NCBI GenBank assembly: GCA_951213105.1
Contig: OX578135.1
Coordinates: forward strand, 160,819,250-160,883,249
Reading direction: 5' to 3'
DNA from: Amaurobius ferox
Lineage: Eukaryota > Arthropoda > Arachnida > Araneae > Amaurobiidae
Length of the DNA: 64,000 nucleotides
The position numbers and the translations under genes were made by a program. This document shows positions 54,020 to 63,826 of this stretch, one piece after another (the first letter of the stretch is position 1; each line of letters starts with the position of its first letter). The notes under the pieces were generated by a model that was given only the letters and a program-made list of their open reading frames with translations, was not told the DNA's origin and did not search any database.

Positions 54020-54545
54020 TTTGACAGTATTTTATGAAAAAATGCTAAAATTTGCAATTTTTATTAAGAATTGTAAGATTCACGATTTTTAAGAAAGAGT
54101 GCTAAAATTCATAATATTCATTATTTGAAAGGATGCTAAAATTGGGTTTGAGAAATTATGCTAAAATTCAAGATCAGTAAGACAGTTCTTCCTAGTTTTA
54201 GCATTTTTATATAAATTACTATAAAGTTTAGCACTTAAAATAGCAAATTTTGGCACTTTTAAATTACATTGTGTAATTTAGTGCTTATAATAAAATCGCG
54301 ATTTTAGCAATTTTAAATTAAATCACATATTTTAGCAGTTTTAATTAAAATTACAAATTTTAGCACTTTATCTGAAAAGTTATGAATTTTGGCTAATTTA
54401 AAAGAAATCATGCTTTTTAGTATTTTGTCTCAAAAATCACACTTATTAGCATTCTTTCTCAAAAATCGTGACTTTAGTGCTCTTTTTTTTTCAAAAATTT
54501 TGAGTTTATAGCATGCTATCTAAAAAATCGGAAATTTCAGTACAG
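54020..54545. repeat. Minisatellite with an internal inversion
   Basis: On the left (54020-54180) units contain GCTAAAATT; on the right (54190-54545) the complementary TTTTAGCA recurs about every 35-50 bp. For example TCACGATTTTTAAGAAAGAG (54080) pairs with CTTTCTCAAAAATCGTGA (54455-54475). The array is therefore arranged head-to-head around about 54185. Confidence 0.7.
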
Positions 54546-54551
54546 TACAGG

Positions 54552-54620
54552 ATTTATTATCCGGAATGCTTGGGACTTCAGGCATTCTGGATAAAGGGTT
54601 TTTCCGTAATTCGGAACACT
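54552..54620. repeat. Terminus-like palindrome of a DNA transposon relic
   Basis: ATCCGGAATGC and GCATTCTGGAT form a 10-of-11 palindrome around TTGGGACTTCAG, followed by TTTTTCCGTAATTCGG. Such ends occur in pogo-like relics. No partner end or coding was located. Confidence 0.35.
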
Positions 54621-55662
54621 TTTTCTAAAACTTACTGGAATGTGGTCTCAAATGTCGTTATAGAAAATTATAATTCATTTTAAAAACATAAATGTATTAA
54701 AAAAAATCTTTTTTACAATCTATATGGGTTAACTAAAATGCAAATTACATGTAATTGTAGTATCAAATTTATTGATTAAGAAGAATTTTGAAAGAAAAAA
54801 TGTCTGAAAAAAGTTGATTATTCAGGGTAGTTATTAGAAGTCTTTTTTTTTTTTAAGATTTCAACTAAAGTGGGCCCTCACCATATTCATCTAATATTTT
54901 AGCAGAAGCACCTTTGTTCATATGTTTCAAAATATTTTAAAGTATTTTTAATAAAATTAAGATGAGAAGGATGTTCATTTTTAATTGAAATGAGATATTC
55001 AACTATGGGTGCAAATATATCAAATTCTAATTTATGCTCTTCAAATGTATTTCTAATAAGCCTTATAATTCTAAATGCATGAATAAATAAAAAAATTTTT
55101 AATTTCATTATCCTAAACATATATCTCATTTTCACCAACAATGTGTTTAAAAGATAATATTCCAGCATAAAAAGCACAAAAAATATAAAAATATTAGTGG
55201 ATGGAAGCAAATGGAAAATATTTAAAAATAAAGCGAAATATACCGGCGATCATGTTTAAATAAAAAATTTCGCGATATTGCTAAACTGTTTTCTATAAAT
55301 TACTAATTAATAAATGTAACATGTTAAAACCCCATAAATATACTGCAACGGAACTTTTTGCTAGGATCAATTTTCGGTCCAAAATAGCCATTTTCATCCA
55401 AATAATAGGATTTAAGTGAAAATGATTTTGATCTTGGAATTCCATCAACGTTTTTTAAAATATTGAAGATGTGTATATTTCCACGGAGATGAAAAAAAAA
55501 TGGATTTTCCCAAGAAAATGACAAGTTTACTGCTTAGGTTAAGTATTTAAAGAGATCAATCAGAAGGCCCTGAATGGCATTTTATAGCTGCTATACTTTT
55601 CTCTGCATTTTGGCAAAAGTTAACTCATTAATTTCGGGAATTCCTTACTTAAACGTACTTTT
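54621..55662. other. Unassigned segment before the Copia element
   Basis: A minus-strand open frame of about 100 codons at 54899-55210 (FDIFAPIVEYLISIKNEHPS) and another at 55324-55524 (ENGYFGPKIDPSKKF) are not recognised. Both could be old TE coding or chance. Confidence 0.35.
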
Positions 55663-56395
55663 TGTTGGAAACTTGGTTTTGTTTAACCACGGTTGATCAC
55701 GGTAGCTCGCTTGATAGCTTGCTTGATAGATCAGCCAGACGGATCGATATACTGATCGACGGAATGATCTAGAAGGATCTAGATCGGGCAGACGGATCTA
55801 CATAAAGTCATGTTCGACGTAGTCGAAGGTTACGATAAATGTTTATCGGCGGACGCGGATGTTTAAATTAAACTAAGTAGTTTTTGTGGTTCTCAGTTAT
55901 GGAGACCATGTTTTCCGTGTTGTGGACTTTATCTAGTGCTGATCCGGGAAGTTTAAAGTTTTTGCCATAACGTGTGCCCAGCTAGTGGTGGCGTCGGAAA
56001 TTGCACGTGGTTACGTAAGTTGAAATGTTTTATTCTACTTACTCGTGTAAATACTGCTTAAACCAGAAACGTGTCTAAGCGTGGAACTTTTACTGAAAAC
56101 CTACAAATGAGCTGTAGAGCTCATGTTTTTGTACATAGCATGCTTTGTTTTGCTTTACTGTTTTTCATGAAATATTTTGTAAGCAAATGCAACGGATTCA
56201 CTCTTCAATAAAAGTGATTTTGAACTAAACTGGAACTGTTCTCCTTTAACACCTCTACAGCTACTTGTATTTCTACAACTACCCTTTGACGTTGTTATAG
56301 CTGCAACACTACTTAAATTTTCAACGAACATTTGATTTAACTTATATAATATAATATATACCAACAGGCAAGGTTATGTTATAAATTTGCCATCA
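55663..56395 (+). repeat. Copia 5' LTR (733 bp, deleted)
   Basis: Starts TGTTGGAAACTTGG and ends TTTGCCATCA. Compared with the 3' LTR it lacks about 234 bp directly after TTGGTTTTGTTTA, including the TGACGTCA site and the TATAAAG box. The polyadenylation-like AATAAAAG at 56207 is kept. Confidence 0.92.
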
Positions 56396-56416
56396 GGTTA
56401 TGGGCCCAGTGCTCCC
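56396..56416 (+). other. Copia primer-binding site
   Basis: GGTTATGGGCCCAGTGCTCC directly follows the 5' LTR. GGTTATGGGCCCAG is the classic Copia PBS, complementary to an internal part of initiator tRNA-Met. Confidence 0.8.
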
Positions 56417-56556
56417 CATAACAACGTTAAAAATTCAGAAGTGTTAGTGTTCCAGCAAAGAATCCTGTCGACGGGGGCCGCGGACGGCGCCATTTGCATG
56501 TCGACGAAAGCATAAACAAAAAACTGTTCAGTTCAGTTCCAAAAGGCCACCTTGCC

Positions 56557-57846
56557 ATGGAGGCAAATAAAATTAGTGCATTAACAAGAGACAATTACGT
56601 CACGTGGAGGAATGAAGTTTCATTCGCTCTGAAAGGAGAGGGCTGTTTCGGATTTGTAGACCGAACAGCGTTACCGGTGGATGATAAGACGTCACGGCAT
56701 GATTATGAAGAACACATGCGCAGAAAGGACCGTGCATTAGCGATCCTGTTCCAGAACGTTTCATCTGACTACCAAGAGTTAATTGACATTAACGACGATC
56801 CGGCAGATGCGTGGGATAAGTTAAAAACGCACTTCGAAGCGCCGACTCGCGCCAACCTAGTGCGCTTACTGGATGACTTCTTCAGCCTGCATCCGGAGCC
56901 AGATGAACCTGTGGATATCTTCTGCACACGTCTAAAGAAAGCGGTCGCCAAACTGAAGGACGTTAAGCACCCGGTGGAAAGCGTCTATGTGGCATTCCAG
57001 GCCATTCGATACCTCTCGGACGACTTTCAAGGAATGGTCCAACAAATCTACAGATGGGAGGACAAGGATTTTACTTTGGAGAAAATCCAACGTGAGTTGT
57101 CAGAGGAGGAAGGACGTATCCGGCAACTCCATAGTGACAGAAACAACGTAAGTCAGAATTCATCTGTATTCTTGTCTCAAAGTAATGTAAATGTAAAATG
57201 TAAAAATAACAAAGTGTTTAAAAATGTTAAACCAGTTAAAAAGGTCATAGGACCATGTTATTTTTGTAAAAAGGCTGGTCATTTAAAGAGAAATTGCCCT
57301 ATTCTTAAGTCTAGCTCAAATATAATTGAATTATATTCTTCTGCTAGAATTGAAGCAAATACTGTGCAGGATCCTAGCGATAGACTCAGCTGGGTAATTG
57401 ACACCGCTGCTATGTGGCACTTTTGCAATGATATTAATCTATTCTCAAAATTTAAGGAAAGCAAAGGTGCATCTATGTCGCTAGCAGTGGGTGATATTGA
57501 GAGCCCAGTTGAGGCTATCGGTATGGTCAAAATGTTTGTTCAGTTTAAGAACATAAGAAGTTATATTGTTTTGTCTGATGTAATGTTTTCGCCTAAGTTA
57601 AGACGAAACTTATTAGCCGCATCTGTTCTTGAGAAACAGGGGTATACATTTAAAGGGGCTAATGGGGTATTGTGGTTTTACACTCCAAAGGGAGAAAAAT
57701 TCTTCTATGCTAAACGAAAAGAAGGCTTATATTTTTTAAAACCTCAATACGAAGTTCAGACTGTAAATAACAATATTGAAGACCGTAAAACTAAAGGAAA
57801 GGATCAGGATAGGGATAAGATTCTAAGAAAGATAGAAAACCCCTAA
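56557..57846 (+). pseudogene. Copia gag and protease region
   Basis: The ATG at 56557 has a strong GCCATGG context and starts MEANKISALTRDNYVTWRNE, the usual Copia gag opening. Residues of the open frame upstream use non-ATG codons and are not needed. The gag core (UBN2-like: WDKLKTHFE, LDDFFSLH) is followed by the CCHC knuckle CYFCKKAGHLKRNC (C-x2-C-x4-H-x4-C) at 57255-57297. The protease motif near 57392 reads WVIDTAAMWHF; the usual D-S-G-A is D-T-A-A, so catalysis is doubtful. The frame stops at 57846, before the integrase, which lies in another frame. Confidence 0.9.
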
Positions 57847-57869
57847 ATAAGAAAAACAGTATTAACAAA

Positions 57870-58514
57870 ATGAAAAATTTGCCTAGTGTAAATAAAAGTA
57901 AACATAACTCTGAGGTGAAGTCGAGGTCAAAAGGAAAAGTTAAGGATAAACCAAGTTGTTCGGTTTCTGAGGTTTTAAATAAAACGGAACTCTGGCATAG
58001 GAGATATTGCCACATTAACACTGATTATTTATATCAGACAAGTAAAGTTTCCGCGGCTAATGGACTCCCTAGACTAAAATATGCAAAAATTAACTGTACA
58101 CATTGTAAGTTAGCAAAGTCTAAGAGAATTTCTTTTAAGCCAATTGGTAGGATAAGGTCCACTAAACCTTTACAATTACTCCATATGGATGTGTGTGGTG
58201 CCTTACCTACAGCTTCAATGGGCGGAAACAGATACTTTTTGACAATAACTGACGACTTCAGCCGGAAAGTGTTTGTGTATATAATGAAACAAAAATCAGA
58301 GGTGTTTAGAATATTTAAGGAATTCCAAGCTAAGGAAGAGAGGCAGCTAGGCAAAAAGATTTTGTGTATCCGTACGGACAATGGTATGGAGTTCTGTCAC
58401 AACCAGTTCAAGGCATACTTAAATAAATTGGGGATTTAATCGGAAAGGTCAAATGCATATACACCCGAACAGAACGGGGTTTCTGAAAGATTTAATCTGA
58501 CTGCACTAGATTGT
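57870..58514 (+). pseudogene. Copia GAG-pre-integrase and integrase core
   Basis: The frame is shifted from gag. It contains ELWHRRYCHIN and CTHCKLAKSKR (the HHCC zinc-binding module). The rve core follows: LLHMDVCGALPTASMGGNRY, FLTITDDFSRKVFVYIMKQK, RTDNGMEF. A TAA at 58437-58439 interrupts GI-x-SERSNAYTPEQNGVSERF, the block with the third catalytic residue (E in QNGVSER). One frameshift and one stop therefore separate gag from RT. Confidence 0.9.
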
Positions 58515-60029
58515 GTGAAAGCTATGCTTGATCAAAGCAAGGTTGATAACAGGATGTGGGCAGAAGCGATTTTGTGTTTTACACACACCAAGAACAGGAT
58601 ATGTCATAAGTTCAAAACCAAAACTGCACACGAGTTATATTATGGAAGGAAGCCAGCCGTTGCTCACCTCAAAGTTTTTGGGTGCAAAGCCTATGTGGGC
58701 ACAGCCAAACAAATCAGGAATAAGTTGGATATGAGAGCCCAAGTAGGAATTATGGTCGTTTATGCCGAAAGCACCAAAGGCTATAGGATTTATATAGCAA
58801 GTAAAAAGAAAGTTGAGGAAACTTGTAATGTACGATTTGAGGAAGGAGAGGCAGCGGAAGGCGTCCTGGGCCCTAATTACCCTAAAGGAATCACCTTGAG
58901 GAAATCGAACGTTACTCAGTCGATTGACTCTGAATCAGAATGCTTGGGAGGAGTGTCAGAGGAAGAAGCAGGTGAGAGCCGTGACACTAGTGAATCTAGT
59001 GGGGATGAGGACTCTCCTGCTGATTCTGGTCTGACACCCTGCTCAGATATTAACTGGATACGGAAAGCAGTACCTAGGCCTGATGGGAGTAGGACGGATA
59101 TTTACTACTCAGTAAAAGGTGACAATAAAAGGCTGAGATCTCATAATGATGTCAGAAAGTTTTGTGGAAAAGCTAACATTCATTATGATCAGCAAATGTT
59201 TAATTTTAGAGAGAAAAAGGGGGTAAGTGATATCAAAAGAAAACCGGAAGCAAGCAATGTTGAGATCTTGATACCCAAGAGCTATAGATCGGCAATAGAA
59301 TCTCCCCAGTCCGATAAATGGCAAGAAGCTGTGGATGATGAAATAGCTACAATGCAGGAGAGGGGTGTCTGGGACTTAGTGCCTGCACCCATCTCACAAC
59401 AAAAAATTATCGGAAGTAGATGGGTTTATACCATTAAGAAGGATGAAAGGGGAAATGTTAAACGATTCAAAGCTCGCCTAGTAGCTCAAGGATATACCCA
59501 GATAAAAGGGGACTCATATGATGAAGTGTTTAGCCCTGTGATTAATTTTAGTTTAATCAGAGCTTTCTTCTCCATATTCGTTTGCATGCTTAAATGGAAA
59601 CATTTTCAACTGGACATTAAGTCCGCATATCTTTATGCAAAGTTGAATGATAAAATTTTCTTGAAACAACCACATGGATATGTCGATCCAAACCAGCCTC
59701 AATATGTTTGTTTACTTAAGAAAGCAATATATGGCCTTCACCAAAGCGGAAGGGAATGGTATACAGAGCTTGACACCACCTTGAAAAAATTGAACTTTTT
59801 TAAATTTAAATGGTGCAACTGTGCTTATATATATCAGAATAAAGTATTAATGCTGGTTTACGTAGACGACATAATTTTGTTTGCTAAACAACAAAATGAT
59901 ATAGACCATACTGTTTCACTTTTGAGTAAAGAGTTTGATATCAAAGAATTAGGAAAAGTCAAAAGACTTTTGGGTGTGGAATTTAAAGATAGAGTTTTAA
60001 AATTTAGTAATGATATCTTTAAAATGTAA
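58515..60029 (+). pseudogene. Copia integrase C-terminus and reverse transcriptase (truncated)
   Basis: Same frame as the integrase segment: the integrase C-terminal KVFGCKAYV block, an acidic linker (EEEAGESRDTSESSGDEDS), then RT with IIGSRWVYTIKKDERGNVKR, KARLVAQGY, FQLDIKSAYLYAKLNDKIFL and the catalytic YVDD at 59859-59870. It ends after KELGKVKRLLGVEF and RVLKFSNDIFKM. The thumb/connection and the whole RNase H domain, about 350 residues in a normal Copia, are absent. Confidence 0.92.
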
Positions 60030-61020
60030 AATTTAACTGTTCAAATAGAAATTTTACTTAAAAATTTTTTTTCACATTTTCAAAGTATAAATGGTTAGGA
60101 TATCTTATAATTTATTCCTCTCTCATTGATACAAATGAAATGTATCTTGAGTATATATTGTTATGTGACAATGAACTGTTACTTTTCTCACATTACACTT
60201 GAAAAATATATATCCATTTTTACTACACGCATAATGCATTTTTGCTTATGTGAATAAAATATGTGTCTGAATGTACATTATTGATATAATTCACATGAAT
60301 CATAAAATTTTTAATCTGTGCTTATCTCATATGTATGTTTACCTTCTGTATCTTTTATTATCATTGCCATTGTATTGGGTATTTAGTGTGTATACTAGTC
60401 ATGGGCTAAGATAATAAAACTTAAATTTTTAATCTTAAATGTTAAATTTAATAGTTATACATTACATTTTCTACAACTTGAATTTGATGTTTGGACTTAA
60501 AATTTTTAATCTTAAATGTTAAATTTCATAGTTATACACTAAATTTTCTACAACTTGAATTTAATGTTTGGACTTAAATTTTTAATCTTAAATGTTAAAT
60601 TTAATAGTTATACACTAAATTTTCTACAACTTGAATCTGATATGTATAATAAATTTTTTAATCTTTAATATTAAATTTAATAACTATACCTAAATTTTCT
60701 AGAGCTTAAATTTTTGATATCTTAGATTTTTAAATTTTAAACTTAATGTTTCTATAAATTTTCAAAATAGTAAAGAAATAGCTTTCTTTAGTATGAGCTA
60801 GTACTTAAGAAAGGGCAATAGTATGGTTATACTCAGTTTCTTTTACTATGTTATCCTTAAACATGTAATTTAAAGAATGCTTATGATCTGCATTATAGAG
60901 AAGTGTACTTATTTGATTGTTGCCATTTTGAGATATAGAAAAGGCTGTTCACTTTCTAAAATGTTATAAGTATTATAAATTTCTTTAATGTATAAAATTT
61001 TGTGTATGCATACATTATGT
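60030..61020 (+). repeat. A+T-rich filler replacing Copia RNase H, with a four-copy 76-bp array
   Basis: No Copia coding remains. At 60420-60720 the unit CTTAAATTTTTAATCTTAAA, TGTTAAATTTAATAGTTATA, then ATTTTCTACAACTTGAATTT occurs at 60420, 60496, 60573 and (degenerate) about 60649. From about 61022 (GGATACTAAGAACCTTGAC) the sequence again matches the 3' internal end of the related antisense element at 63827-63940, so the breakpoint lies between. Confidence 0.75.
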
Positions 61021-61130
61021 TTTTAGGATACTAAGAACCTTGACATTTTTGACCTTGATTCTTAGAGTAACCTTTTGTTGGATGAAAGCATGGGCGCCGA
61101 GAGTTGGTGTTTTTGCATGGGGGAGCCGAT

Positions 61131-62097
61131 TGTTGGAAACTTGGTTTTGTTTACGTCGCGATTCTCGTTTCGCGGGAGCGTGACGTCATTATTAAAATGA
61201 TTTTTCCGTTCTCGTGAACGAATCGCGATGTGGACAAAACTTGGCTTATCATGCAAATCACCTTTCTCGCCGCGCACGCATCCTGTTTTGCATATCCAGA
61301 GGGCGTTGCCGGCAACGGTTATGTTCCGGAACGCACCCATCGTCGGATATAAAGGCTAGACACTTTTCTGGTTTAAGGTAGATCGCTAGATCGCTAGATC
61401 ACGGTAGCTCGCTTGATAGCTTGCTTGATAGATCAGCCAGACGGATCGATATACTGATCGACGGAAGGATCTAGAAGGATCTAGATCGGGCAGACGGATC
61501 TACATAAAGTCATGTTCGACGTAGTCGAAGGTTACGATAAATGTTTATCGGTGGACGCGGATGTTTAAATTAAACTAAGTAGTTTTTGTGGTTCTCAGTT
61601 ATGGAGACCATGTTTTCCATGTTGTGGACTTTATCTAGTGCTGATCTGGGAAGTTTAAAGTTTTTGCCATAACGTGTGCCCAGCTAGTGGTGGCGTTGGA
61701 AATTGCACGTGGTTACGGAAGTTGAAATGTTTTATTCTACTTACTCGTGTAAATACTGCTTAAACCAGAAACGTGTCTAAGCGTGGAACTTTTACTGAAA
61801 ACCTACAAATGAGCTGTAGCGCTCATGTTTTTGTACATAGCATGCTTTGTTTTGCTTTACTGTTTTTCATGAAATATTTTGTAAGCAAATGCAACGGATT
61901 CACTCTACAATAAAAGTGATTTTGAACTAAACTGGAACTGTTCTCCTTTAACACCTCTACAGCTACTTGTATTTCTACAACTACCCTTTGACGTTGTTAT
62001 AGCTGCAACACTACTTAAATTTTCAACGAACATTTGATTTAACTTATATAATATAATATATACCAACAGGCAAGGTTATGTTATAAATTTGCCATCA
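61131..62097 (+). repeat. Copia 3' LTR (967 bp, complete)
   Basis: TGTTGGAAACTTGG to TTTGCCATCA. It keeps TGACGTCA (61181-61188), a TATAAAG box (61348-61354), a GATCGCTAGATCGCTAGATC short repeat just after, and AATAAAAG at 61911. This is the only complete LTR of the element. Confidence 0.92.
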
Positions 62098-62901
62098 CTT
62101 TCTATCATCTCGTAAATGCGCTGATGACTCTTTTTTTTCATCTTTTCCAATAAATGTTTATTAAATTGGGCAAAATAGTGTGAATTCTGCGCGGCACATC
62201 GCGTTTGAAGAGCGTAGGATTTCTTTAGCGATATCGGGATATTTCTAGCGAAAAATTTGAAATACTTTTACCGAAAATCAAAGTCCCGGAACAAAGCGCA
62301 GAAAAGAAAATGTAACGCATTCGGAAAAATTGAAACTTTTGTGCCTAGTGTGCTCTGCCCTATACACCCAGAAAAAAATGAAACGCCATTAAAAAAGCAC
62401 CTTGCCGCGACTTGTCCGTAACTAACTCCTGTATTATACTATACAGGAGTTAGTTACGGACAAGTCGCGACTCCTATATACTATACAGGAGACTTATCCG
62501 AAACTAGTAAAGAATAGAATGGCGCGTCTCGCCGTCAATGTGAACACAGAATACTATATTAGTCTGTGAATATATAATAGTCTGTGAATGTGAAGGTCTC
62601 GCCCGTGCGGGATCGTCACCTCCAAGAGCTACTATCGGGGTGACGGCCGGATGCAGCCGCTTAGGAAATTTTTGGGGAAAACGGTGCTACTTCGGATGTT
62701 TTCCGGAAAAGAGGAATTGTGGAACTTCTCGGAAAAAACATGATCTACGGAATATTTTCATTCGCTATCGCGAGAATTCCTCGCGTCCGTTTTCGAAATT
62801 TAAGAAGAATCAGCATCGGCGAGTGCGCGCGGCATTTTTTTCTGCGCTGGAATTTTGAATTTCGTGCGCGGTTTGCGCGTCCTATTTCAAGCCCTCTAAA
62901 A
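62098..62901 (+). other. Unassigned, G+C-richer segment with a perfect hairpin
   Basis: CG-containing words are far commoner here than in the introns (62150-62340, 62560-62880). The short open frames at 62640-62907 follow from this composition and match nothing known. The direct repeat TAGTCTGTGAATATATA / TAGTCTGTGAATGTGAA lies at 62562-62597. Confidence 0.4.
62406..62469. repeat. Perfect 29-bp inverted repeat (hairpin)
   Basis: CGCGACTTGTCCGTAACTAA then CTCCTGTAT (62406-62434) is exactly complementary to 62441-62469, with a 6-nt loop. A second, partial copy of the inner arm follows (ACTCCTATATACTATACAGGAG, about 62469-62490). It fits a foldback/MITE end, but no outer duplication is proved. 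Confidence 0.85.
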
Positions 62902-62973
62902 TGTTAGAAACTTGGTTTTGTTTACATCGCGATTCTCGTTTCGCGGGAGCGTGACGTCATTATTAAAATGATT
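62902..62973 (+). repeat. Copia-type LTR fragment (first 72 bp)
   Basis: TGTTAGAAACTTGGTTTTGT through TGACGTCATTATTAAAATGA matches the first 72 bp of the LTR at 61131 almost exactly, then breaks off. Confidence 0.85.
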
Positions 62974-63112
62974 ATTGTCGGCTGCTATTGCTGTGTTAGC
63001 TGAGCGACTTGACTAGAAAAATTTGAAAGTCATTTGCAGATTTAGCAGTGTTGGTCATATCCCTATCCGAAGTGCTGGTAGAAAAATTTTTGTAGCAGAT
63101 GATACGCAGTAG
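62974..63112 (+). other. Short unassigned spacer between LTR pieces
   Basis: No similarity recognised within the window. Confidence 0.4.
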
Positions 63113-63826
63113 TGATGTGTTTTCTCAAGAAAGAAAGCTCGTTAAACACAAACACAATTTATTTGTTGTGAGATCCATTGCATCAGATGAAGTTACAAAA
63201 TAAAACACTGTAACATTCGTTGCAAAGCAAAACTATATACAATGAGCTAGCAAGCTCATGAAAAAGGTTTTGAATAGTCTATGACTAGGCACACACTCTC
63301 AGTTATTATAACATCGGTAAGTAGAAAAAACAGCTACTGTACCACTCATGTCGTGCACGTTAATGAAGCCACCATCATCAGGTCACACGTCATGGCTTTA
63401 GAAGTTAGACTACTCTCTACCGATCAAGGTCTGCCTTCCATACAAGGTCTTTCACCGTCGATCACCGTCTGATCGATCTGACTATACGTCGAGTCTTAAG
63501 TCTGCATAACTACAAGATCTTAAACTCTGAAAAGTCTCCCACGTCTACTACATGGTCAGTCAAGGTCTGTAAAGTCTCTGAATAACTGAGAATGTGTCCT
63601 ATCATATATACACTGTGATGGGTACGCTCCGGAACACAACCGTTGACGGCAGCGCCCTCACTATATGCAAATCAGAATGCGCGCGCGGCGAGATGGCGAT
63701 TTGCATGAATGGCATGTTCTGTTCCCGTCACGAGTCGTTCACGAGAACGGTAGAACCATTCTAAAAATGTAAACACGTTCTCGCGATAACGAGAATCGCG
63801 ACGAAAACAGAACCAAGTTTCCAACA
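63113..63826 (-). repeat. Related Copia LTR in antisense orientation (about 714 bp)
   Basis: On the minus strand it begins TGTTGGAAACTTGGTTCTGT at 63826 and stays alignable with 61131-61360: CGTCGCGATTCTCGTT, GTTCTCGTGAACGA, CATGCAAATCGCC, GGGCGCTGCCG, TGTTCCGGA. A TATA-like TGTATATATGATAGG follows. The far end is judged to be ...ACACATCA at 63113. The downstream half differs from the other LTR, so it is a sister subfamily. Confidence 0.75.

Larger units (their letters stand above)
55663..62097 (+). mobile_element. Copia-type LTR retrotransposon, nearly complete but defective
   Basis: 5' LTR 55663-56395, PBS, gag-PR, integrase, RT, PPT (GGGGGAG at 61119-61125) and 3' LTR 61131-62097, in the protease-integrase-RT order that defines Copia (Pseudoviridae). 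The flanking 5-mers CTTTT (55658) and CTTTC (62098) agree at 4 of 5 positions. The shared parts of the two LTRs differ at only about 8 positions, so insertion was recent. Defects: 5' LTR promoter deletion, frameshift and stops in gag-pol, loss of RNase H. Confidence 0.93.

Noticed and set aside
54899..55210. Minus-strand 103-codon frame
   Set aside because: Hydrophobic A+T-driven composition and no recognisable motif. Kept only as unassigned.
56494..56556. Upstream extension of Copia gag before 56557
   Set aside because: It uses a TTG start. The ATG at 56557 has a better context and matches the usual Copia gag opening.
61062..61340. 92-codon minus-strand frame
   Set aside because: Lies antisense across the Copia 3' LTR promoter region. 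G+C-rich LTR composition explains it.
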